A stretch of 48,428 nt of DNA, from assembly GCA_950295325.1 (NCBI GenBank), contig OX485804.1, positions 49,726,001 to 49,774,428 on the forward strand, given 5' to 3'. This document shows positions 11,701-20,448 of this stretch, piece after piece (within the stretch, counting starts at the first letter, position 1; each line of letters begins with the position of its first letter). The DNA comes from Polytrichum commune (taxonomy: Eukaryota; Streptophyta; Polytrichopsida; Polytrichales; Polytrichaceae). Under the pieces are notes generated by a model, which was not told where the DNA came from, ran no database searches, and saw only the letters and a list, made by a program, of their open reading frames with translations. A program made the translations under genes and the position numbers.

Positions 11701-13440
11701 CTTAGAAGCACACTTCATGAATTCCTCCTCCTCCATACACTGATGGAAACACAATGAATGTTGCAAACAAAGAATATACCAACACTAACCCTTGCACTAT
11801 CCCTAAAATTCATGCACAAACTAATATTGCATAATATAACTAAACTCAAACACATGACACACCCCAATGAAACACATCTAATGACTAATGATGAATTCAA
11901 ACACTACTATAAGATGCCCACTAAAATAGGAAAAATGGCATTAGATTGATCATGTCACAATACTATTATGTGAACCTTCATGTCACAACCAATACTCAGA
12001 TCTGTGCCCAACACACACTACACCAAACATCTTTAAAAATGGATATAAATTATAAAACCATAACATACACATAAGACCACGTACAACAACACAACGGCCA
12101 CTCCCTACCCCCACCACTGTTGGAACGCCCACAACCACCCTTATACATCCTAAAGGACCCCACACACTTCCCAATACACACGATACTAAACGATTGCCCT
12201 GACACATGCAAAGATAAATACAAAATCACGAAAAAAATTAATGTCTTACTTGTGCCCATGGTCACACCCAAATGAAGTAACTTACAACAAGTGGCTGCCC
12301 CAGAGAGATTTGTTTCCTTGGAACAACCAAAATACCATAAACCATAACATTCTACTCCTAACACAATATTACACTCGAAAACAACACCAACACTTCACTA
12401 ACATACTACAAAAAAAACTTCAACCAAGAACAAATGAGAGATATTCGATACATCCCCCCACCACAAACCATACCCCTATGCCACATTCACAACAACAAAT
12501 GCAACCCAAAAGACGGCATCACCTACACACAAAACACTATCCAGACTCAATATGATGTAACACACATATATGACAATATTGGCCAACACTTGATCATCAT
12601 CCCCAAACAGAGACTAAAATGGCTATGGGAACAATACCACTTAGCAATAAACAAACCACATAATTTGGATCCCCCTACGCAACCATTTGAAGTAGAGGTA
12701 ACATGGTTATATTAAAGATATAAATATAGAACTCCCTGAAGTGACCCCCCTGGAACTCTCACAATACACACTCCTAAACGCCATCCTTGAACACCTTACA
12801 TGCTCCTTCCAAATAACACACTCCTATTTCTCATCACCAGTAACATGCCCTACCACACTCAAACATTTCTACTCCCCATTCCCTAATGATGTAGTATTAT
12901 GATTGATAAGAGCAATGTTCCAACACAAATGGCATGGTAAGGGATACGCCAACCCACATATGGAAAGCGAAACTCAACAAGCCTTCCACTGGGCACGCCT
13001 TGCAACCACAAATGACATGGAATCGGTTACAATACTACTAATACCAAATCAACCCTAGCCTAATCCCCACGATGGACCTTTCCCATACTCACATGTCATC
13101 ACACACTTCAAAGTTGACACCATCACATATGAAGAACCAACAATCCCACTAGAATTACGAATTGAACTTGGAACAAGAAAGTCATGCCATCCATATACTA
13201 TGCATACACCTTAAAAACATATCCATTGGATCAAAAGAATGTACCCAACATATGAGTGCCATTGCTAACACTTTACGAATCTCCGCAAATTGACCCAAGC
13301 CGCTCCACCTACACTAGTGGACACCCCAATAAACCATAGTACAAAATGGTCTAGACTCACACATCCACCACCACCACCACCAATCGCTCAAAATCTAGAC
13401 ACCCCACTAATCACCTACCCAAAACGATGCTTACCCTTCA
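11700..13440 (+). pseudogene. Connecting region of the LINE polyprotein, broken
   Basis: A/C-rich, protein-like segments continue in shifting frames (11758-11949; 12241-12555; 12434-12715; 13290-13440) with many Thr, Pro, His and Asn residues and several frameshifts and stops. No domain is recognised between the RT thumb and RNase H. A CAC/CCA-rich stretch near 13362-13382 encodes a short proline run. Long antisense open frames at 11983-12364 arise only because this strand is poor in G and T. Confidence 0.5.
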
Positions 13441-13966
13441 TATACCCACCACAATTTTGTTGTTACACAAACGGATCATTCAAACCACCTAAAGAGACAA
13501 CATAGGGACACTCAAAATGTGAACAAACATGCTATGGCATCTATAATCCTATCAAGAACCTAAAAATCGTAGAAAGACTAATAGGGCTACAAAACATACT
13601 ATGAGCATGAATGATGGCCATACACCACACTCTCCAATTCCTCACCATCACATACTATGACAAACCAACCCATATCTTCACAGACTGCCCCAATGTCCTA
13701 TATTTACTAAACACCCAAATCAAACACCCACCTTGCATCACAACCACCTAGGTAAAAATATCCTCGAACCTATGGTCAAAATGCTACAATCATGCACACA
13801 AACCACTGTACTTCACAAAGTCAAAGCCCACGCCAACATAAATGGCAATGAACAAACGGATGTGCTAGCCAAACGGGGATGTGAACTAGACCATAGAAAT
13901 GCGGCAACACCATATGACATGCACACCCTACACCCACCTACACCATACTACCTCCAAAAAGACTAG
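13441..13966 (+). pseudogene. RNase H domain of the LINE, with damaged catalytic site
   Basis: The segment C-C-Y-T-N-G-S-F at about 13458-13481 corresponds to the Y-T-D-G-S start of RNase H; the first catalytic Asp is replaced by Asn (AAC 13470-13472). The catalytic Glu region reads L-stop-A-stop-M-M-A-I-H (TGA at 13602-13604 and 13608-13610). The second stop lies at the position expected for Glu. The third acidic residue is intact (Asp, GAC 13683-13685, in I-F-T-D). After a frameshift near 13730, V-K-A-H-A-N-I-N-G-N-E-Q-T-D carries the fourth (GAT 13859-13861), followed by L-A-K-R-G. Order and spacing are those of a type I RNase H; the copy is catalytically dead. Confidence 0.75.
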
Positions 13967-14214
13967 TGCACTCAATGCAAGAAACACCACACAAAGGTCC
14001 CATCAAACACCTTGGAAAACACATCCTCAAATATGACAAAAGACATAACTTAGAAGTTATAGCAAACCAAACCAAATTACACAAATGGCTTGAAAACTAA
14101 GATATTGACAAAGTACTATCAAATGATTTATGGACAAATCCCACTATTATGGATAAACAAAAAACATGCCCTAGTCAAATTCCAAACAAGACAATACATG
14201 GATCATGCCCGGAA

Positions 14215-14896
14215 GCAACTCTTCTTTGGTAGAGAAGCCTACCCATAAAAAACGTGCCCTATCTACAATTCATCAGACACAGATACATGGTTACATGTAC
14301 TACTCGAATGCAAACAACAACACATTCATGTGCTAATAAAAAAAGGCATAACAAAGTTGTCTAGGAATTACATAAACTTATCATATCAAAATAAAATCTC
14401 AAGACATTACACACTTATGAACGCAAGAATGTACAATGAACTACCTCAAGAAACCACAGTGCCAACATGGCTATTGCCGTCCACACGTGGTGCCCAAAGA
14501 TGCCATTGTAACGCTAGGTTTAAACTTGACATATTGTGCGTCATAGGCCACATGTATAATCACCCCCCACCAAAAGCCCCTACACCAAAACTCATCATAC
14601 AATTTATAGGATTTACATATTTTAATGATAGAATTGATGTAGAAACCCTTGATAGGAAAACTACAAAATATCAACCGCTCATCAACTACATCACAATAAC
14701 ATGATGGAATGTAGCCCCACTCATGGTCTTAGATGTAGGTGCAAGAGCCACAACACACATCCCATCAATGAAAAACTTGGAAACAAAACTTAAACTCCCT
14801 GCCATAAAAATCAAAAATACATTCAAACAAATCAACATAGTCGCCACACAATATGCACATGCTATATTAATCCATAAACAAAGGCAAGAGAACTGA
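14215..14896 (+). pseudogene. Zinc-motif and C-terminal tail of the LINE
   Basis: Cys-Pro at 14255-14260 is followed by Ile-Tyr where a second Cys would be expected (TAC 14264-14266), then His at 14294-14296 and Cys at 14309-14311 in H-V-L-L-E-C. This is the C-x2-C...H-x4-C pattern common at the end of non-LTR polyproteins, with one ligand lost. The same frame then stays open from 14330 to a TGA at 14702-14704. It continues past that stop in the same frame as W-N-V-A-P-L-M-V-L to TGA 14894-14896, which I take as the natural end. Confidence 0.6.
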
Positions 14897-15197
14897 GCCT
14901 CCTTCGGAGACCAGAGTTCTTCTTCTTCCAATAGAAATTTAGTAAATCATTGGAAAGAGGTGTATGAATGGGCTATTTAGCCATCTATTTACATACTTGG
15001 GTGTGAAGAATGCCTCAACTACTAGGTTTGGGATTGTGTGTGTTTTGTGCATGAAGGCCGTGAGTTATATTGAAAAAAAAAAGAGGTTTGTGTGAACCTT
15101 GCTTGTGTTCCCAATTATATCTATAGGGGGGTGTTCAATCAAGTGAGTATGGTGTACATTAAGAGTTATTATGGCAGTTGGTTGTGTTGTGTATTAC

Positions 15198-15314
15198 ATT
15201 ACTCAGTTGATGAGTTGTGTTAATGGGCCCATCGATAGATTTGAGAATAAATCCTAGTGTTTTAGACCGAACATGAAACTAGGGGAATTGAACACAACTC
15301 ATTAGCTAAGTAAT
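15198..15314. mobile_element. Small TIR element (MITE-like), second member of the 352-485 family
   Basis: ATTACTCAGTTGATGAG at 15198-15214 pairs with CTCATTAGCTAAGTAAT at 15298-15314 in inverted orientation; the next bases (TTGTGTT against AACACAA) extend the inverted repeat to about 24 bp. The 117 bp element is non-coding and lies just downstream of the poly(A) end of the retrotransposon. Confidence 0.6.
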
Positions 15315-15432
15315 ATTATGTGAGGTCATGCAATTCTTGTGATTATTGTTGAGATAGATGTTGTCAAAATATAATTGAAGATAAATCCTTATCGGTGCGA
15401 TGACAAGATCCTTCCAAAACTTGCATGACGGT

Positions 15433-16204
15433 GTCTTATAAGATAAGTGGACTTGAAACATACACTACTAAAAATGCAATGTGTAGAAGATTACAATATC
15501 CAAATCAAGGTTAAACATTCATCAATCAGTGCGAGATCTCTTAGGCTATAAAATCACACGACTCCTTGGTTGCATTCCATGGGACAAGGTACTACATGAA
15601 CATGATTCTCCTTTAATTTCGGGAGCGCATGTCTATGGGGAACACTCAAGCTGTGTACTATGAACTTTTCGACAAGTAGTTGTAAACTATAAGATTTTTT
15701 TTATAATAATTGCAGCATCTTTCTTCAGAAAAAGACCATCATGTAGCTACTTAAATAATGTTATGAGACTAAAGAACTCTTTAAGTTGCTAGTTAAGAAA
15801 TTACAAATCGCATTGCTTGGTCTTATAAGATAAGTGGACTTGAAACATACACTACTAAAAATGCAATGTGTAGAAGATTACAAAATCCAAATCGAGGTTA
15901 AACATTCATCAATCAGTGCGAGATCTCCTAGGCTATAAAATCACACAACTCCTTGGTTGCATTCCATGGGACAAGGTACCACATGAACATGGTTCTCCTT
16001 TAATTCCGGGAGCGCATGTCTATGGGGAACACTCAAGCTGTGTACCATGAACTTTTCGACAAGTAGTTGTAAACTATAAGATTTGTTTTTATAATTGCAG
16101 CATCTTTCTTCAGAAAAAGACCATCATGTAGCTGCTTAATAATGTTATGAGACTAAAGAACTCTTGAAGTTGCTAGTTAAGAAATTATAAATCGCATTGC
16201 TTGG
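15433..16204. repeat. Tandem duplication, two ~386 bp units
   Basis: Unit 1 is 15433-15819 and unit 2 is 15820-16204. Both begin GTCTTATAAGATAAGTGG and both end in AAATCGCATTGCTTG. They differ at about a dozen positions, nearly all C/T or A/G transitions (for example CTCTTAGG against CTCCTAGG, and AATTTCGGG against AATTCCGGG), plus length changes in a T-run and an AATA run. No coding capacity is seen. The high identity marks a fairly recent duplication in old DNA. Confidence 0.85.
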
Positions 16205-16929
16205 TCAGCTGCAGTTCAATGACATGGATCCTTACTGCTGACTTGGACCCATGTCTTGGCCCAATAGACAACAGAGCCATGTGGTTATAAATGCGTTTAT
16301 TATGGGCCCCTATACATTACGGTAGTTATTGTTCTAAATTCCAAATGCAGCTTGGTGAATGCTTCTGGAGTCTCTAGCTCTCTTGTTTCTTGTTCTTTGG
16401 TTTTGGTTGGATTCAGTACTGAGTGGAATCACGTCTATGAAGTATGTTTGCTATGGTCTTTTCTTTTCTTTTCTTTTTTTAGTCTTTGGTTCACACGTTG
16501 TTTATATGAAACAATATGGCACACAGACCTAATTTGAAATTGTTTTTGTCTTTCATCAATGGGAGGTTCAGGAAACGAATCTATGAGTCTCACCTTCCGA
16601 ACTGAATGGTTTGAGGTGACCTTTTTCAATATCTTCTACCTACTTTGATCCCTCACATTTATGTGTGTCAATATCGAGAATCTTCAATGCATGGTTCGGG
16701 GAGTATAGGTCTTCACTTCCTTCATGATTGGGTTGTATGTATATGTTGTGTGTAATTTACGCATAACATTACTCGTAGCATGCTCACACTTATTGGTGTA
16801 GGCGATCAATGAACGGTTCTTATCAACAAGGGCCACTTTTAGCTTCAATTTGGCTAGTGATGGCCACTGGATGTAACTGGTGTTGGTAGGAACCATTCAC
16901 TGGTGACCCACACTAATAAGTTTGGATAT
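16205..16929. other. Non-coding stretch, no gene recognised
   Basis: The segment ATTATGGGCCCCTATACATTACGGTAG near 16296-16322 resembles 18882-18905. The small open frame at 16352-16537 has a hydrophobic, Ser-rich translation without a recognisable domain. I do not call a gene. Confidence 0.35.
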
Positions 16930-17130
16930 GCTATCAACTCTTTGGTTGCGTTCCATGAGACCATGTATCTTATAAACATCAATATGCTTGAATTCTAAGA
17001 TTTCTTATTTATGGGGAGCATTTAATTTGTATTGATATTAGGTATATTGGTAGTTTGATTAATAAAAGGAGGGGGAGGGCAACCCAAACAAACACATCCA
17101 GAAAAAGACACATCATCACTTTCATAAGTT
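16930..17130. repeat. Diverged third relative of the 386 bp repeat unit
   Basis: CTTTGGTTGCGTTCCATGAGACCATGT followed by TTATGGGGAGCATTTAA, and the later AGAAAAAGACACATCAT, follow the same order as CCTTGGTTGCATTCCATGGGACAAGG, CTATGGGGAACACTCAA and AGAAAAAGACCATCAT in the tandem units at 15433-16204. Divergence is high and spacing is variable. This copy abuts the Rep-like pseudogene on its left. Confidence 0.45.
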
Positions 17131-17169
17131 GGAAATACTTGATTTCTTAAAAAAAATGTTACAACATAG

Positions 17170-18545
17170 CCTTAGAAGGCCCCTTCATCAAATACATTGT
17201 GCAATCCTTTGACTGCTACATAAAGTGGCACCATGTGTGACGTAATAGATGACTTGATGGTAGAGACTATGTCAAAGAGTAACCAACATTAGCAACCACA
17301 CGCCCGTTTGAGGGCATATCGAGTCCACTAACGGGCATGCACACATTGTGATGGCATCGTTGCAGCCCAACAATAGGCCTTGCAGCAGAACATGGGCCCT
17401 TTTCAACTGCAACACCATGAACAACATCCTCGTCCAACCATTGACGTTCAAGGTCTTCAACGCCCTCATCCAAATGCACACTTTAACATCAATGAAGAAC
17501 ACCATTAATCTCTCTTTCCTCATCACAATAAGCATGAGCCATTTCTTGAGACTTGAAGTATCTCATGTTGGACACCCCTAAAACCAGATCGAAAAACACG
17601 TTAGAAATGTCCTCCAATTCAATATTATGAGGATTCATCATGATCGTCCATATGGATGCGGCTCCCCTAACATTCATGCATATTGATCGCAATGGAATGA
17701 CCCAAGTTCGATTCAGGTAGAATTGGGCACTCTTACACATGTGAAATAGAGTGCGGGAAGAGTGACACCCAAATGCTTCTTCATACTAAAACTTGCCCAT
17801 TAATGAACCCTTTGCAATATGTTGCTATGTCAAAAACTCACACAATCAATCAAAGCGACCTTCCCAAACTTTGCATACTTCAATTTCCCATCATTCATAT
17901 CCTCTGTGAAAATATTATGATGCACAAAACTCAAAATGCTCCTTCCCATTATATTTCATGCAATATCTAACCATACCTAACAAGGTATGCAAACCCTCAT
18001 CCTTCAACCTCTTGCATGAGACAACATGACCCATGGGAGAAGACTCATTTCAATCGAAACAAAGCTTGATTTTCTTGTTCAACACCGGAAGACTACTAAA
18101 ATTCCCCTTAACGACCAATTGAAAATGTTTGTGAATCAATGTGCCAGTGTGTTCAATGGAACACAAACTTGCCATGCATTCCTCCTCAAAAAACGTTGAT
18201 GTCCATTCCACCCACCACAATTGTAATAGACGCTTCAAAATACTTAAGAGAAAAATTTCTTGGCCTTGTGAACATGCAAGTGCATACGTGTGTGGAGCCA
18301 TGAAAAAAAATGAGTATTGCAGTGAGCGATGAAGCAAAGGACAAAGAATTAGAAAATCCTTGACAATTCCCACCACCACTATACCATTTGGGACATTTCC
18401 ATGCAACATAGAGGGATGAGAATGAGCATGGCGATCAACAACTCTAATTGCAGCCTCCACAATGAACTGCCTTGCCGTCATATAAGTTGGACATGCGTTG
18501 TCTACATGCAGCTGACTTTCCCATTGATGAAACTTGTAGACTGCC
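17170..18545 (-). pseudogene. Decayed Rep-like gene with H-x-H/H-x-Q and Y-x-x-K motifs (possible HUH-endonuclease transposon)
   Basis: The - strand carries long protein-like segments in three pieces. The first piece (18481 to 17918) has one internal TGA (18050-18052). It contains L-I-H-K-H-F-Q-L-V-V-K-G (His-Lys-His codons at 18125-18133) and, in the same frame 56 codons later, M-V-R-Y-C-M-K (Tyr codon 17963-17965, Lys 17954-17956). H-x-H/H-x-Q followed by Y-x-x-K is the order of metal-binding motif 2 and nucleophile motif 3 of rolling-circle Rep (HUH) endonucleases. A shifted frame then runs from about 17925 to 17790, and the original frame resumes from 17740 to 17267 with two stops (near 17480-17491). 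Possible remnants reach 17170. I see no helicase motifs. The Rep assignment is inferred from two short motifs and their spacing. A replitron-like plant transposon is one option; an unrelated repeat gene is the alternative. Confidence 0.4.
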
Positions 18546-18689
18546 TAATCCGCCCCATTAGCAGCCCATGTACCTACTTACAAAAAACTACTAATCCCGC
18601 CTGAGAGCCAATCCATTCACTGGCCCCATAAATATATTTCCGCTGTCCCCCCCCAGCTAATGCCCCGACTCATGTCTTATATATTATGC

Positions 18690-18905
18690 GTATTGTAGAG
18701 TTTTTGACTAAACATCTATAATCCATCACGAGTTTTTAATTCACATCCATTTTTCTTTTCTTTTTTTATTGGAAAGAGACCATCATCTTAGTATTGTTAC
18801 GAGTTTCCTATTTTAATAAATTTGACTTCAATTTTGAACCCAACGATCACGGTAGTGTTGCTAGATAATGTAAGTCAATAGTGGGCCCCATACATTTACA
18901 TTAGT
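18690..18905. repeat. Non-coding block resembling sequence on the other side of the Rep-like pseudogene
   Basis: GGAAAGAGACCATCAT at 18772-18787, then a diverged A/T-rich stretch, then GTGGGCCCCATACATTTACATTAG at about 18882-18905 resembles, in the same order, AGAAAAAGACCATCAT and GGGCCCCTATACATTACGGTAG at about 16108-16322. Similarity is patchy. If real, related non-coding DNA lies on both sides of the pseudogene. Confidence 0.3.
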
Positions 18906-19290
18906 AACTTTTCCTTTCAAGACCCTTGCCACATAAGGTGGATGGGTATTAAATGGTTATATTTTCCGATTAGTCCATTGCTCCTAGGATATGAAACACG
19001 AGATTAGTATGAAATGGTTAGAACTTAGCAATCCAAATCAAGGATGTAACTACTTTCCTCATAATTTTTGGGGCTCATGTAAACAGCTTATACAATATCA
19101 AAGTGAAGATTGACGTGTGCATTAAATGATCATATAGGTCCTCCCAATTGTGTTGAATATTGTTTATAGAATGGTTATCATACTTTGTGCATGGAGTCTA
19201 ACCTCTAATAGATACATATCTTTTTGATATCCAATTTTGAAGCCACACCAAACCATATACCACTCAAATATAATTGTATGGTTAAGGAAA
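18905..19290 (+). repeat. Dispersed repeat family D, long copy
   Basis: Aligns in order with 43975-44340: AAGGTGGATGGGTATTAAATGGTTA against AAGGTGGACGGGTCTTAAATGGTTA, CTCCTAGGATATGAAACACG against CTCCTAGGGTATGGAACACG, AATCCAAATCAAGG against a near match, CTACTTTCCTC against CCACTTTCCTC, and ATACCACTCAAATATA against ATACCATTCAAATATA. I estimate roughly 70 percent identity by eye. Non-coding. Confidence 0.65.
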
Positions 19291-20150
19291 ATAACCAAAT
19301 TATGCCATGCCTACCTTAAGTATGGTTTGATGATACTTTGAATTTTGATGTTCCAAAGCACTCATTAACGTTGTGATGTGGTGAATGATTGTTTCCTTTC
19401 AACAACTTCCCTCCATATAATATGCCGCTTCTCTTTGGTGATTATTCTTCTAGTTAGGTTGGGTGAAAGTTGTGGCATGTAGGGGGACACTTGGCAACCC
19501 TCATCAAGGTTCTTCATCACTTTTGACTGAGAACTTAAGGAAGTTTGAAGTAAACTAGCATAATTTGAGGGGGATTCTAGTATGTACACACCTTGACTCA
19601 TGTGGCATGAGAATAACCTCATGACATTTTAACATTGTTATGCTAATATGTTGTTATATTGAGGTAGTAAAGGTAAGATGTTAACATCATGAGCTACCCT
19701 ATGTGACATGTAAGTAGTGCATTTTTTGGAAGAGTTCAAATATGACCCTTTTATGAGGTTGATTGGAACTCTGTCCATAACATCTTTTCATATGATAAAT
19801 TATGATCCAAACACCAGTTGTCCAACACATGGCCATGAAAATGTTAAGTGGCAATTGACCTCATTAAATCTAACACTTGAGTAAGGGTTTCATTAGGAAG
19901 ACTTCAAGTTTTTGGGTGTAGAACAAATTTCTCGGCCATGAAGTGGATATAAGTTTTGAATTTCCTTGTTTGTGAATTTAGGATGAAATTCGAGGGCAAT
20001 AATTGAATAAAAGCCAATCTTAGACGGTTCGAACAACCAATAAGCATATGTGATTAAAGGAAGGGAGTTGTAACCGCATGACTAAGAAGATGACATAGAC
20101 AATCACCCAAAGTTGGAGGCATGCCATTAACAAAGAGTTTAGTTTAGAAT

Positions 20151-20448
20151 ATTATAGCTCTCTAGCAGCTTGGGGAGTGCCTAACTTTATGGGAAATTAA
20201 TTTTGTGGAGTGTCCAAAAAAGGAAATAACATTCCAAGAGTGCCAAAAATCACAAAATTGCCATAGATGAAATCAGGAAAAGCAGTCACGAATTATAGAA
20301 ATGACTTGGATGAATGTCTAACTTATTTTAAATTACTTTTTGAATCTACCCAATTTTAGAATATTAATTTTTGGGTTGCCTAACTAACTTTCGCACTTTA
20401 ATTAATTATTAGGCAGAAAGGTGCCCAAGCTGCTAGAGAACTATGGTA
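20151..20448. mobile_element. TIR element (CTACC-TAG family), short copy
   Basis: ATTATAGCTCTCTAGCAGCT plus TGGGGAG at 20151-20177 is matched in inverted orientation by CCCAAGCTGCTAGAGAAC plus TATGGTAGT up to about 20448. The right end shares the TTTAATTAATTATT...CTA(T/C)GGTAG layout with the 948 bp element at 9406-10353. About 298 bp, non-coding, MITE-like. Confidence 0.55.

Larger units (their letters stand above)
11055..15082 (+). mobile_element. Decayed, 5'-truncated non-LTR retrotransposon (LINE) with RNase H
   Basis: Reading the + strand through several frames gives, in order, the C-terminal (thumb-side) part of a reverse transcriptase, a long connecting region, an RNase H domain, a zinc-finger-like motif and a C-terminal tail ending at TGA 14894-14896. 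The RT palm with the catalytic Y/F-x-DD motif is absent, so the copy is 5'-truncated, as usual for non-LTR insertions. A 3' untranslated stretch leads to ten A at 15073-15082, the likely poly(A) end. The + strand is strikingly rich in A and C and poor in G and T over 11.2-14.9 kb, unlike the flanks. Many stops and several frameshifts show that it is inactive. I found no clear target-site duplication. Confidence 0.75.

Noticed and set aside
11983-12364. Antisense open frames rich in Val, Gly and Cys
   Set aside because: They are shadows of the A/C-rich + strand of the LINE, whose complement is poor in stop codons.
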